Positions 39,698 through 48,669 of a DNA stretch of 64,000 nucleotides are shown piece by piece; the first letter of the stretch is position 1; each line of letters starts with the position of its first letter. The notes below the pieces were generated by a model. It did no database searches and was not told the DNA's origin. It saw only the letters and a program-made list of their open reading frames with translations. Origin of the DNA: Marinobacter halotolerans (lineage in GTDB: Bacteria > Pseudomonadota > Gammaproteobacteria > Pseudomonadales > Oleiphilaceae). A program made the position numbers and the translations under genes. The stretch covers positions 124,001-188,000 of the forward strand of contig NZ_VMHP01000001.1 in assembly GCF_008795985.1 (NCBI RefSeq). The letters run 5' to 3'.

Positions 39698-39717
39698 GTG
39701 TAAAAGACAGACTCCCT

Positions 39718-39753
39718 GTAGGTCGGATTACGCCCAACGGGCCGTAATCCGAC
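39718..39753 (+). repeat. REP palindrome, forward copy
   Basis: GTAGGTCGGATTACGCCC...GGGCCGTAATCCGAC, 20 bp after the reverse copy. The two make a BIME-like cluster just before the stop of the alkyltransferase-like gene. Confidence 0.9.
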
Positions 39754-39761
39754 GCATAACC

Positions 39762-40073
39762 CTAAGGCCGCCACCCAAACCGCCTCATAGACACCCGGCC
39801 GCCGATCACCTCAACACCCTCCTCCCGCAAACTCTGCGCCTGCACCTCATGTTTTTCACTACCAATGGGAAAGGCTATCTGACCGTCGCTCCGGATCACC
39901 CGGTACCAGGGTATCGAATGGCCGGCCGGGAGTTTACCCAGAGCTCTGCCGATGTATCGGGCCTGCCGGCCAAGCCCGGCCATGTCGGCGACCTGGCCGT
40001 AGCTCGCCACGCAACCCGCAGGGATTGAGGCGACGACCTGCCAGATTTTCTGGTCTTTGGTGGGTTCGGTCAT
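39762..40073 (-). CDS. atl: Alkyltransferase-like protein (MGMT family, no active Cys)
   Basis: A 103-residue DNA-binding protein of the O6-alkylguanine DNA alkyltransferase family. The helix-turn-helix and lid regions are present (GCVASYGQVADMAGLGRQARYIGRAL, about 20-45). The active-site PCHRV of true MGMT reads PWYRV here (residues 55-59), with Trp56 in place of Cys. This is the Atl pattern: such proteins bind alkylated guanine and flag it for nucleotide excision repair rather than remove the group. Size fits Atl1-like proteins. It lies between REP copies at 39718 and 40100. Confidence 0.88.
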   Translation of the reverse strand: MTEPTKDQKIWQVVASIPAGCVASYGQVADMAGLGRQARYIGRALGKLPAGHSIPWYRVIRSDGQIAFPIGSEKHEVQAQSLREEGVEVIGGRVSMRRFGWRP

Positions 40074-40099
40074 GGTTTGTGCACCGAGTGAGTTGATTT

Positions 40100-40131
40100 G
40101 TCGGATTACGGCGTTGCCTAATCCGACCTAC
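40100..40131 (-). repeat. REP palindrome, reverse copy
   Basis: GTCGGATTACGGC...GCCTAATCCGACCTAC, 26 bp upstream of the alkyltransferase-like gene start, between it and the AmpG-like gene. Confidence 0.88.
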
Positions 40132-40206
40132 GATGGTCGATCATCAATCGCCCAGCGTAAACCTGTAAGGCATGATCGGCCTGGGGCCGGGCCAGCCACA
40201 GAATCA

Positions 40207-41550
40207 TCAGGCTACAGGACCAGACTCCGATGCCTCGGTAGTTTCCGAAGCCCGCGGCGCCAGCGCATCCAGGCGATCACCTTGTTTGATCATAAACATA
40301 GCCAGCAGGATGGCAGGAACACCCATCAGGCCCGCAATCAGGAAGAATTCGGCGTAGCCATACCCTGCCACCACTATGCCGGAAAAGCCGCCCAGGAATT
40401 TCCCCGGCAAGGTCATCAGCGAGCTGAACAAGGCATACTGAGTCGCGGTGAAAGATGCGCTGGTCATGCTGGACAGCCAGGCGATCAACGCCACGTTAGC
40501 CACGCCGCCACTCAGGTTATCTGCGCTGACCACCAACGCCAGCGTTGCCAGATTCGGCGGGTATTGCGCCAGCACCACGAATAGAAGGTTAGTCGCCGCG
40601 GTCATTACGGCACCCGCCAGCAGTATCTTTCGAACGCCGTAACGCACTACCAGAACACCGCCGGCCAGTGAGCCCGCAATGGTCATGAAGAAGCCAAAGA
40701 TCTTGGTGACATCGGCCACCTCGGTCTTGGAGAAGCCCATGAAGTCGAGGTAGAAAGGGTTTGCCATCACACCCATCGCAATGTCCGAAATGCGATACAC
40801 CGCCACCATCATCAGGATCACAATCGCCAATTCTTTGTAACGACGGAAAAAGTCCAGAAAGGGGCCGGCAACCGCGGCATAGAACCAGCCGATCAATCGC
40901 GCGAGCCGCGGATCCAGGTGGGCCCGCTTGCCAGCCTCGTGGCGGATCTTGTCGGCAATATCCTGGGCGGCGGCAAAGTGATTGACCGACGGTTCGCGAA
41001 CAATCAGGACCGTCAGCATACCCACGCCCACCAGCAGGGCCATGACTTCGTAGGACACCTGCCAGGACCAGAACTCCGCCAGATAAAGCGCGCCGGCCCC
41101 AGCTACCAGCAAAGCCAACCGATAACCAAATATGTAGGTGGCGGCCAATGCAGCCTGCAGACGCTCATCGGCGATCTCGATGCGGTAAGCGTCAATAGCG
41201 ACATCCTGGGTGGCAGACGAGAAAGCCACAAGCAATCCGCACCAGGCCATCATTTCAGGGGCGGAAATAGCATCGACCTGGGCCATCAGATACAGACCGG
41301 TGGCTATTCCGGCCTGGGCCAGAAGGATCCAGCTTCGGCGCTTGCCCAGCAGCCTGTCCAGGATGGGCAGTTTCAGTCGATCAACAACCGGCGCCCAGAA
41401 CACCTTGATGGAGTAGGTAATGCCAAGCCAGCTGAAAAACCCGATAGTGGCCGTTTCCACGCCAACATCCGCCAGCCTTGCGTTCAGGGTGGAGAACACC
41501 AGCAAAAAAGGCAGACCTGCCGAAAAGCCCAAAAACAGCAGCGCGATCAC
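40207..41550 (-). CDS. AmpG-like MFS permease
   Basis: A 447-residue inner-membrane transporter with about 12 TM helices. It resembles AmpG, which imports anhydromuropeptides during cell-wall recycling and feeds AmpC induction. Typical stretches: FLGFSAGLPFLLVFSTLNARL, FSWLGITYSIKVFWAPVVDRLKLP and SSATQDVAIDAYRIEI. The start is uncertain. A GTG at 41550 begins within the first helix, and homology-like residues (LRETLYTYTRWQ) continue upstream with no ATG in frame. A non-ATG start further up is possible. yajQ lies 78 bp upstream. Confidence 0.85.
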   Translation of the reverse strand: MIALLFLGFSAGLPFLLVFSTLNARLADVGVETATIGFFSWLGITYSIKVFWAPVVDRLKLPILDRLLGKRRSWILLAQAGIATGLYLMAQVDAISAPEMMAWCGLLVAFSSATQDVAIDAYRIEIADERLQAALAATYIFGYRLALLVAGAGALYLAEFWSWQVSYEVMALLVGVGMLTVLIVREPSVNHFAAAQDIADKIRHEAGKRAHLDPRLARLIGWFYAAVAGPFLDFFRRYKELAIVILMMVAVYRISDIAMGVMANPFYLDFMGFSKTEVADVTKIFGFFMTIAGSLAGGVLVVRYGVRKILLAGAVMTAATNLLFVVLAQYPPNLATLALVVSADNLSGGVANVALIAWLSSMTSASFTATQYALFSSLMTLPGKFLGGFSGIVVAGYGYAEFFLIAGLMGVPAILLAMFMIKQGDRLDALAPRASETTEASESGPVA

Positions 41551-41628
41551 CTGCCAGCGGGTATAGGTGTACAGGGTTTCCCGAAGCAGGGTCCCATTCA
41601 GGCCGTTGAAGATGATGCAGCTCCCGGG

Positions 41629-42111
41629 TCAGTCGCGAAAATTGTTGAATTGCAGCGGGATATCCAGCTCGGCCTCTTTCAGCAGGGCAATGGCGGTCTG
41701 CAGGTCATCCCGCTTCTTGCCTTTTACCCGCACTTTATCCCCTTCAATGCTGGCCTGAACCTTCAGTTTGCCGTCCTTGATCATCTTGACAATCTTCTTC
41801 GCCATATCGGTCTCGATACCCTGTTTCAGCAACAGGTGCTGTTTGACCAGCTTGCCGGATTTGCTCTCGCCGTCCTCGGCCAGTGCGCGGGCGTCGATAT
41901 TGCGTTTGGCGAAGGCCATCCGCAGCATGTCCATCAGCTGTTCCAGCTGGAATTCCTGTTCGGCACTGATGGTAATGCCCTTATCGTCCAGCTCGATGTC
42001 GGCTTCCACGTTCTTGAAGTCCCAGCGATTTCCCAGCTCACGCTTCGCCTGGTCCACCGCATTGGTTACTTCGTGCATATCAATTTCAGACACTATGTCA
42101 AAAGAAGGCAT
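41629..42111 (-). CDS. yajQ: YajQ family c-di-GMP-binding protein
   Basis: A 160-residue soluble protein of the YajQ/XC_3703 family, which bind c-di-GMP and in Xanthomonas act with a transcription regulator. The start [25 protein letters not shown] and the [22 protein letters not shown] region are diagnostic. The two-ferredoxin-like-fold layout is intact. It is divergent from a response regulator gene with a degenerate GGDEF domain, so the locus may form a c-di-GMP signalling unit (inference). Confidence 0.95.
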   Translation of the reverse strand: MPSFDIVSEIDMHEVTNAVDQAKRELGNRWDFKNVEADIELDDKGITISAEQEFQLEQLMDMLRMAFAKRNIDARALAEDGESKSGKLVKQHLLLKQGIETDMAKKIVKMIKDGKLKVQASIEGDKVRVKGKKRDDLQTAIALLKEAELDIPLQFNNFRD

Positions 42112-42162
42112 GATGGATTCTCACTTTTTACATTTATCCACGTCAGGGCAAACACAAAACGC

Positions 42163-42168
42163 TATAAT
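42163..42168 (+). promoter_or_regulatory. -10 element upstream of the response regulator gene
   Basis: A perfect TATAAT about 38 bp before the start codon. No good -35 is visible 17 bp upstream, so an activator may be needed. Confidence 0.45.
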
Positions 42169-42206
42169 GCTGCCCTTCTGATTATCCAAGGTCCAGAGAA
42201 TAACAT

Positions 42207-43178
42207 ATGCCAAATCTTGATCTTCCCATCCTCGTGGTAGACGACGCCAAATTCAGCAGCATGGTGGTCGGCCGCACCCTGCGTAATGCCGGTTACCGTG
42301 ATGTACGCATCGCCAACAATGCGCCGGCGGCTCTGGATTTTATCGAACAGCGCCCCGTCAGCGTGCTGATTGCCGACTGGCTGATGCCAGAGATGGACGG
42401 TCTGGAACTCACCGACCAGGTGCGCCAGCAGGATGAGCAGAACAACCATTACACCTATGTGATTCTGCTGACCGCAAGGGAAAGCGTGGCAGCCCTGTCG
42501 GAGGCCTTTGACCGGGGTGTGGACGACTTCATCTACAAGTCCGACATGACCAAACAGCTGATTCCGCGCATTTATGCCGCCGACCGCATGGCCGACCGCC
42601 AGAATACGCTGCTGAAAGCCAATTCCCTGCTGATTGAAAACAACCGCGAGCTGGAATCCACCAACATCATTGATCTGGAAACCGGCCTCTGCAACAACCG
42701 CTATGGCCGCGAAAAACTGGGCAAATGTCTGCGCCAGGCAGAATCCCGTGGCGGCGCCACAGCTTACGTACTGTGTGGCATCCGCAATTGGCAGGCGCTC
42801 AAACGCAAGCACTCCCCGGCTGTGATCAGCGAACTGGCAGTAGGCATTGCCCGCCGCCTGAGCCACCTGATCCGGCCCATGGACTCCCTGTGCCGTGTAG
42901 GCGACAACCAGTTCGCTATTATTGCCCATTTCCCCAACAGCGATTACTGCTCAACCACCGCCTTTCGCCGGGTGTTCGATGGCATTAACCACAAGGCTTT
43001 CAAAACCACCGAAGGTTATCTCTCAGTAGAGGCTGGCATGGTTCTTTGCCGGGCAGATGCCCAGAAGGGTACACCTTCGGTGCAGGAAATGGAGCGGGCG
43101 TCGGTTCAGGGGCTGGTGGATGCGTATGAGACCCGCCGTTTTACGGAGACGTTTCCCGAGATTACGCAGGGAGCGTGA
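42207..43178 (+). CDS. Response regulator with degenerate GGDEF domain
   Basis: A 323-residue two-domain protein. The receiver domain (about 6-125) has phospho-acceptor Asp57 in IADWLMPEMDGLEL and the acidic pair VVDDAK. A helical linker joins a GGDEF-like domain (about 155-300) in which the active motif is GDNQF (232-236), so it has lost the Gly-Gly and acidic residues needed for cyclase activity. It may act as a c-di-GMP or GTP sensor or just as a signalling partner. It is divergent from yajQ. A histidine kinase is not nearby. Confidence 0.85.
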   Translation: MPNLDLPILVVDDAKFSSMVVGRTLRNAGYRDVRIANNAPAALDFIEQRPVSVLIADWLMPEMDGLELTDQVRQQDEQNNHYTYVILLTARESVAALSEAFDRGVDDFIYKSDMTKQLIPRIYAADRMADRQNTLLKANSLLIENNRELESTNIIDLETGLCNNRYGREKLGKCLRQAESRGGATAYVLCGIRNWQALKRKHSPAVISELAVGIARRLSHLIRPMDSLCRVGDNQFAIIAHFPNSDYCSTTAFRRVFDGINHKAFKTTEGYLSVEAGMVLCRADAQKGTPSVQEMERASVQGLVDAYETRRFTETFPEITQGA

Positions 43179-43261
43179 GGAAGCTTTCTCTACACACTCG
43201 GTAACACTGCTACACAGATCACAAACAGACTTCCCTGAGCGAAAGGCCTATTCTGAAATTG

Positions 43262-43409
43262 TGGATTGAAGCAGTATCCCCCATGGTGGAGGAGCCGAGT
43301 AGTACCTCCGCCGCCATATGGGGATGTTTAGTCCGCCGGATAAACGAATTTTTCAGGCACTTTCGTTCTTTCCTTGTTTTTAAGCCAGCTCACTGAGCTG
43401 GCTTTTTTT
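43262..43409 (+). ncRNA. Structured RNA candidate downstream of the response regulator gene
   Basis: About 148 nt with two ordered hairpins before a terminator and no ORF. Hairpin A (43276-43325) pairs ATCCCC with GGGGAT, then ATGG with CCAT and GGAGG with CCTCC. Hairpin B (43326-43345) pairs GTTTA with TAAAC and TCC with GGA. A TATTCT box (43249-43254) could be its -10. Several GGA triplets are present, which in RsmY/CsrB-like RNAs bind CsrA, but most here fall in stems. It could also be the 3' UTR of the response regulator gene. No known family recognised. Confidence 0.5.
43382..43409 (+). terminator. Plus-strand terminator between the response regulator and argG
   Basis: A 10-bp perfect stem (AAGCCAGCTC / GAGCTGGCTT) with an ACT loop is followed by a seven-T run on the plus strand. 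There is no T-run on the minus strand, so it serves the RNA candidate or the response regulator transcript. Confidence 0.9.
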
Positions 43410-43433
43410 ATGCCTGTTTCAGGGTAATGCAGC

Positions 43434-44645
43434 TCAGAGCTTCCTGCCCTTGCTGGCCGCAATCCGAAGACGCAGAGCGTTCAGCTTGATAAAGCCTTCG
43501 GCGTCCTTCTGGTCATAAGCGCCCTCGTCTTCCTCGAAGGTGGCGATCTTTTCATCGAACAGGGAGTCATCAGACTTCCGGCCGACCACATCCACATTGC
43601 CCTTGTAGAGTTTCAGGCGAACCGTACCGTTGACATAGGTCTGGGTCTGGTCGATCAGCGCCTGCAGCGCTTCCCGCTCCGGTGACCACCAGTAGCCGTT
43701 GTAGATCACTTCCGCGTAGCGCGGCATGATGCTGTCTTTGAGGTGAGCCACTTCGCGGTCCAGGGTGATGGACTCGATAGCGCGGTGCCCCCGCAGCATG
43801 ATGGTGCCACCGGGTGTTTCATAGCAGCCCCGGGACTTCATGCCCACATAGCGGTTCTCAACGATATCCAGACGGCCAATGCCGTTGGCACCCGCTACCT
43901 TGTTCAGATGCTCCAGCACCTCATGGGGCCTCATCTCCTGGTCGTCAACCGCCACGATATCGCCCTTGCGATAGGTCAGCTCAACGTAGGTCGGCGTATC
44001 CGGTGCGTTTTCCGGTGACACACTCCAACGCCACATGTCCTCCTCGGCTTCTGCCCAGGGATCTTCCAGGTTGATGCCTTCGTAAGAGATGTGAAGCAGG
44101 TTAGCGTCCATGGAGTAAGGCGACTTGCCTTTCTTCTTTTCCACCGGGATATCGCGCTCATCGCAGTAGGCCAGCAGCTTCTCGCGGGAGTTCAGATCCC
44201 ATTCGCGCCAGGGCGCGATCACCTTAACGCCCGGCTTGAGCGCATAGGCACCAAGCTCGAAGCGGACCTGATCATTGCCCTTACCGGTTGCGCCGTGGGA
44301 AATGGCATCAGCGCCGGTTTCATTGGCAATTTCGATCAGGCGGCGGGAAATCAGCGGGCGGGCGATCGAGGTGCCCAGCAGGTACTCGCCTTCATAGATG
44401 GTGTTTGCGCGGAACATGGGGAATACATAGTCCCGAACGAACTCCTCGCGCAGATCTTCAATGTAGATTTCTTTTACACCCAGCTTTTTCGCTTTTTCGC
44501 GGGCGGGCTCAACTTCCTCGCCCTGGCCGATGTCGGCGGTGAAGGTAACGACTTCACAATCGTAGGTGTCTTGCAGCCAACGAACGATGACCGAGGTATC
44601 CAGGCCACCGGAATAGGCCAGCACCACTTTTTTAATATCAGACAT
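43434..44645 (-). CDS. argG: Argininosuccinate synthase
   Basis: Joins citrulline and aspartate with ATP in arginine synthesis. It has 403 residues. The P-loop [15 protein letters not shown] is at about 10-24, and the motifs [13 protein letters not shown] and [16 protein letters not shown] follow. The length and order match bacterial class I ArgG. It is single, not in an operon with argF or argH here. The 5' gap to the binding-protein gene is 74 bp. Confidence 0.97.
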   Translation of the reverse strand: MSDIKKVVLAYSGGLDTSVIVRWLQDTYDCEVVTFTADIGQGEEVEPAREKAKKLGVKEIYIEDLREEFVRDYVFPMFRANTIYEGEYLLGTSIARPLISRRLIEIANETGADAISHGATGKGNDQVRFELGAYALKPGVKVIAPWREWDLNSREKLLAYCDERDIPVEKKKGKSPYSMDANLLHISYEGINLEDPWAEAEEDMWRWSVSPENAPDTPTYVELTYRKGDIVAVDDQEMRPHEVLEHLNKVAGANGIGRLDIVENRYVGMKSRGCYETPGGTIMLRGHRAIESITLDREVAHLKDSIMPRYAEVIYNGYWWSPEREALQALIDQTQTYVNGTVRLKLYKGNVDVVGRKSDDSLFDEKIATFEEDEGAYDQKDAEGFIKLNALRLRIAASKGRKL

Positions 44646-44719
44646 GCCTGTGCTCCAGACTGAACAGAATGGATGTTACAAAAGAAGGAGGATATTGTAC
44701 GGGAGAGCTTACTGAATGG

Positions 44720-45526
44720 CTATTGGGCGGCGCGCGGCGCGGTACTCGCCGAGCCATCAAGTTGCCGGCGGCCGCCTTCACCGAAGAAAATTCTCTCCAG
44801 CTCGTTATTCTTTTTCATCGTGACAATAGCCTGGCGGAACTTCTCGGCAACCTCCGGACGGGAAGACTCCCGGGACATGTAAAGAGCACCGCGCTGGCCC
44901 GGCACATGATTTCTGTAGCGCAACACCCCCGGTGACAGATCCATTGCATGAAGAGCCTTCAGGATTGCGTGATCACTTGCCAGCACGGCTGAAAGTCGAC
45001 CAAGTGAGAGCATTTCCACCGCCTGGGTGATCAAAGCCACCGGCACTTTATTAACCCCGGTATCCTTGCGGAAGGCTTCGCCAAGATAGGTGCCGCGTAT
45101 ATAGCCAATCCGCTGCCCTTCCAGGGCTTCCAGTGTCAGGGGGTAGTTAGTATTGACTGGAGCTGCCAGCATAATGCTGATCTGAAGCACCTGCCCAACG
45201 TTGACGGCACGGGCATCAAGGACGGGGCTTTCAAACAACAGACTGAAATTTACGGCACCGGCTTCGAGTTCAACCAGGGCGCGCCTCAATGGACGCAAAC
45301 GGAAACTGACCGGCACATCCGCCAACTCCGACAGCCGGTGCACAATCTCGACCAGGCTGCCCCGCGGGACGCCTTTATCATCCTCGTAAGCCCAGGGCCA
45401 GACATCGGGAATGGCAAAGGTGACAACCTCATCGGAAGCCACCGCAACCGGCGCGAAGGCCAGACAGACAAACAGCGCCAGATAGCGAATCCGGCGCAGA
45501 ACGGAAAGGGTTTTGATTACCAACAA
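44720..45526 (-). CDS. Periplasmic solute-binding protein (SBP_bac_3-like)
   Basis: A 268-residue secreted protein with a signal peptide (MLVIKTLSVLRRIRYLALF and a cut near VAS, about residue 31). The mature part is a type 2 periplasmic binding fold: WPWAYEDDKGVPRGSLVEIVHRL and LEGQRIGYIRGTYLGEAF. Such proteins bind amino acids or serve as sensor domains. No ABC permease or ATPase gene is near. It starts only 6 bp after the fliS stop on the same strand, so it may be read from the flagellar transcript. The start is unsure: TTG at 45526, with no clear ribosome site. Confidence 0.78.
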   Translation of the reverse strand: MLVIKTLSVLRRIRYLALFVCLAFAPVAVASDEVVTFAIPDVWPWAYEDDKGVPRGSLVEIVHRLSELADVPVSFRLRPLRRALVELEAGAVNFSLLFESPVLDARAVNVGQVLQISIMLAAPVNTNYPLTLEALEGQRIGYIRGTYLGEAFRKDTGVNKVPVALITQAVEMLSLGRLSAVLASDHAILKALHAMDLSPGVLRYRNHVPGQRGALYMSRESSRPEVAEKFRQAIVTMKKNNELERIFFGEGGRRQLDGSASTAPRAAQ

Positions 45527-45532
45527 AACGCG

Positions 45533-45931
45533 TCAGACAGCCTGTTGCTGGGAGACCGCCTCTTCACGAATACCATCCCAACCATCTTTGATTGAGCGCA
45601 GCAGGTTAGCTACTTCGTCCAGCTTCTTCAGATCATTGTGACGGTTGGCTTCGAACAGTGTGCGTTCCATATAGTCGTAGAGCGACTCAAGACGCAGGGC
45701 AAGGTCACCGCCCTTTTCAAAGTCCAGAAAACTGCGGAGCCCACCAATGATTTCAATCGCTTTGGTAATCAAGCGGCCTTTAGCCTCAATGTCCTTTGCC
45801 TGCATCCGAGCTTTGGCCATATTGATGCGCTCAATGGCTCCGTTGTACAAAAGCTGGATAAGCTTGTGAGGGTCCGCATCGGTAATGCTGGTCTGGGTAT
45901 TGACGCGTTGGTATGCCTGTAAACCATTCAT
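45533..45931 (-). CDS. fliS: Flagellar export chaperone FliS
   Basis: Binds flagellin in the cytoplasm and stops early filament assembly. It has 132 residues from the ATG at 45931, which has GAAGAGG seven bases before it (the longer frame begins at a TTG two codons up). The motif AYQRVNTQTSITDADPHKLIQLLYNGAIERI is the family signature. It follows fliD by 36 bp and is the last clear flagellar gene of this set. Confidence 0.94.
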   Translation of the reverse strand: MNGLQAYQRVNTQTSITDADPHKLIQLLYNGAIERINMAKARMQAKDIEAKGRLITKAIEIIGGLRSFLDFEKGGDLALRLESLYDYMERTLFEANRHNDLKKLDEVANLLRSIKDGWDGIREEAVSQQQAV

Positions 45932-45967
45932 AATCAACCTCTTCGTTCACTATTCAGGCAACAATTA

Positions 45968-47956
45968 TTAATTGTCGCGATTATTCCGTGGTGCCAGTGC
46001 CGCCAATTGCTGGGTAACGTAGTCGCGGGTGCTGTTCAATTGGGAAATCAGCGAATCGGCTGCGCTAAACTGACTCACCAGCCGCTCGCGGTATGAAGTA
46101 ATTCGTTCCTCAAGCCGAACCCTGTTTTCCTGGATCTGCTCAAGATCGCGGTTCAGGCTTTCAGTGCGGGACTCAAGAGCGCCGTCTGCACCCACGAAGT
46201 TTGTCACGAGATTTACGGTCTGCTCAGCAACACCTTCAATGAACCTTATCGAACCGCGGCTGCCGGTATTGTCACCAGTGATGCGAACCTGCAGGCCCGA
46301 CGCACCGCCATTGCCGCTGCCCAGGAACAGAACCTGCCCATCGCCTTCTGCCGTGCGGCCGCCAATCGTGCCCGCCACATCGAGACCTGCCGTACTGGTC
46401 ACCGAACCCAGACCAAAAGTAGCGGCATTCTCAGCGGAAGTCAGCGAAACCTGCGACTCACTGCCATAAGTCTCAGACGTGAAGCTCAGATTACCATTCA
46501 CATCCAGCCCAACCTGCACGGACGTGCCAGCGGCGTTCAACGCATTATTGCTGTTCAGCTGGGACTGGATTTCGTCCACCAAATCCTGTGCCGAAGTGTA
46601 AGTTTGCTGGGTTAGCTGCAGACTCACCGACGTTTCGCCATCAACCCGCAACGTCAGTTCGTCGTTGGTGCCGTCAATGGTAACGCCGGCTGCCAACGAG
46701 CCACCTGCAAGCAAACTTCCGCGGGAAGCGGCCTGGGTAATATTGATATCGTAGTTACCCGGACGTGTATTAAGGCCGCTGCGGACAAACTCAACCTGGC
46801 TGTCTGTTGCGCGACCCTGCTCCGCAAACAATGCGGTTACGTCGTCCGGGTTGTTTTTTAGCTGTTCTTCAAACCTGACCCGATCAAACTCGAGCCCGCC
46901 GGTTTCAAAGTTGGTCGTAATACCCACGTCCGCCAGGCTTCGAACGTTGGCGTTTTCCAGGCCAGGAACCACACGGGTCAGAATCTGGCGCAGCTGGTTC
47001 TGAATACCACGCACGGTACTGTCACCATTCAGCAAACCGCCTACGCCGGCCTCCGCGTTGAAACCGGCCAGACTATCGATGGTTGACTGCAGGGAATTAA
47101 ACTTGTCGACGAACCCCTGAACCCGGTCGGAGACTGCTCCCAAATCCTGCTCAACCTTGATAGTGGAGGTGCCGGTAGCCGCAATATCGAAAGTCAGCCC
47201 ATCGATCACGTTCTCGAAGCTGTTGGTGGAGCGAGTGACTTCCACTCCATTGATTTTCATCACGGCATCCGTGGCGGCGATCGTCTGCTGAAGACCTGAG
47301 TCCGCATCCATACCGGTATTGAAGGCAAACCGTGATAGTCCCTGATTATCGGTATTCGTGCCCGCCGAATCACCGGATACTGAAATACTGACAGCGTTGG
47401 CAGTGCCCGTCTCGTCCGCAGACAGAACCAGCTGGAACCCGTTGCCGGTGTCGATTACACCCGCGGAAACACCGGCATCGGAGTCATTAATAGCATTCGC
47501 CAGACCCTGAAGAGTGTCGTTGCTTCCATCAATAGTCAGGTTGGTTGTTTTATCACCCACGTTCAGCGTAAGAACGCCACGGCCCACGCTGGTCGCATCG
47601 CGGTCAGCAAACACATCCCGGGATGCCAGAGCCTGCGCGCCAGCCAGGCTGGTTACTTCAACGCTGTACGTACCACGGTTTGCCTTGGTGCTGTCCACAG
47701 ATACGGCAATGTCTTCATTGGAGGAATTCGCAGAGAAGGCCTTCAGGTTATCCGGCGCACTCAGTTGCCGCATCGGCAAGCGCAATTCCGTCACCGCACT
47801 ACGGAGCTTTCCATACGCCGAAATCAGCGCCTGGGTCTGCTCAGTTTTTCGAGTGAGCCGGTTATCTGTGGGCGCACGCTCGGCCTGGACCAATTGATCC
47901 ACAAGATCCGAGTTGAGAACTCCGGAACCAATACCCAGCGATGAGATACTTGCCAT
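45968..47956 (-). CDS. fliD: Flagellar filament capping protein FliD
   Basis: Caps the growing filament and helps flagellin fold into it. It has 662 residues. The N terminus GIGSGVLNSDLVDQLVQAERAP and the C-terminal coiled coil with LNRDLEQIQENRVRLEERITSYRERL are the conserved ends, which interlock between subunits. The long middle (about 80-560) is the variable exposed part. A sigma28-type promoter lies 53-79 bp upstream. Downstream is fliS. Confidence 0.95.
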   Translation of the reverse strand: MASISSLGIGSGVLNSDLVDQLVQAERAPTDNRLTRKTEQTQALISAYGKLRSAVTELRLPMRQLSAPDNLKAFSANSSNEDIAVSVDSTKANRGTYSVEVTSLAGAQALASRDVFADRDATSVGRGVLTLNVGDKTTNLTIDGSNDTLQGLANAINDSDAGVSAGVIDTGNGFQLVLSADETGTANAVSISVSGDSAGTNTDNQGLSRFAFNTGMDADSGLQQTIAATDAVMKINGVEVTRSTNSFENVIDGLTFDIAATGTSTIKVEQDLGAVSDRVQGFVDKFNSLQSTIDSLAGFNAEAGVGGLLNGDSTVRGIQNQLRQILTRVVPGLENANVRSLADVGITTNFETGGLEFDRVRFEEQLKNNPDDVTALFAEQGRATDSQVEFVRSGLNTRPGNYDINITQAASRGSLLAGGSLAAGVTIDGTNDELTLRVDGETSVSLQLTQQTYTSAQDLVDEIQSQLNSNNALNAAGTSVQVGLDVNGNLSFTSETYGSESQVSLTSAENAATFGLGSVTSTAGLDVAGTIGGRTAEGDGQVLFLGSGNGGASGLQVRITGDNTGSRGSIRFIEGVAEQTVNLVTNFVGADGALESRTESLNRDLEQIQENRVRLEERITSYRERLVSQFSAADSLISQLNSTRDYVTQQLAALAPRNNRDN

Positions 47957-48008
47957 TGCGATGCCTCCTTCAGGGGGCGAAATTCGTTATCTATCCGTTC
48001 TATTTCAT

Positions 48009-48035
48009 TTATCGGCCGAAAGCGGCAAAACTTTG
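48009..48035 (-). promoter_or_regulatory. Sigma28 (FliA) promoter of fliD
   Basis: On the minus strand CAAA (48032-48035), a 15-bp spacer and a perfect GCCGATAA (48009-48016). This fits the FliA consensus TAAA-N15-GCCGATAA with one change in the -35. It lies 53 bp before the fliD start. Confidence 0.85.
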
Positions 48036-48093
48036 CCCTATTGCCCAACTGATTTGTAACCGCGTGTTAAACCAGTATAGCCATAAAGAAGAA

Positions 48094-48123
48094 CACCGCC
48101 GGACCCTTTCGGGTGCGGCGGTG
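48094..48123 (-). terminator. Terminator after flaG
   Basis: CACCGCCGCACCC / GGGTCCGGCGGTG (read on the minus strand) with a GAAA loop and a TTCTTCTTT tail. It lies between the flaG stop and the fliD promoter and so isolates fliC-flaG from fliD-fliS. Confidence 0.85.
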
Positions 48124-48162
48124 CTGTCTTCGTTGATCCATCAGGCTAAAAGCGGCAAAGCC

Positions 48163-48597
48163 TTACACCTTGATGTTAAATAAAGTCAGCGGTTCGTTCT
48201 GCTGCAAGTTCTCTGCCAACCTTACCGCCACCTCATCCGGGATTTGTCGAATCAATTCTTTGGTCGATTGATCGACCACCCTTACGACGGTTCCTCCAAG
48301 ATCGTCATTCACCTCGAACTGCAGATCCCTCTGAACGCTCTGAACGAAATCGTTCAGTTGGGAGACGGCTTCATCCAGTTGCTCGCGCTGAGCGTCGTTT
48401 CGAGTCTCAAGCTTCTCAGCTTTCGAGAGCTGATCTGCTGCAGCAACTTTTGATGTAACGGTATTCTGGTCCGAAGCAGCAACCTGGGCTGAGGCGTTCC
48501 TGCCCTCTGCCTGAGCTGACGAAATTGCCCGAACCGGAGCTTTATCGCTGGTGCGTACCAGCTTTAAATCCGCGCCATTCAGGTTAACGTCATTCAT
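48163..48597 (-). CDS. flaG: FlaG family flagellar protein
   Basis: A 144-residue protein with an N-terminal polar region and a C-terminal conserved part (about 75-140: LEFEVNDDLGGTVVRVVDQS-like run, ELIRQIPDEVAVRLAENLQ). FlaG influences filament length in several genera. It lies between fliC (72 bp) and fliD. It probably shares the fliC transcript, since no sigma28 site is seen before it, and a terminator follows. Confidence 0.9.
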   Translation of the reverse strand: MNDVNLNGADLKLVRTSDKAPVRAISSAQAEGRNASAQVAASDQNTVTSKVAAADQLSKAEKLETRNDAQREQLDEAVSQLNDFVQSVQRDLQFEVNDDLGGTVVRVVDQSTKELIRQIPDEVAVRLAENLQQNEPLTLFNIKV

Positions 48598-48669
48598 AGC
48601 TCACCTCGCTATCCTTATGCGGCAAAGGGCCGGAGCCCACTAAGACTCCGGCTCAGCCGCTTTCCCCAA

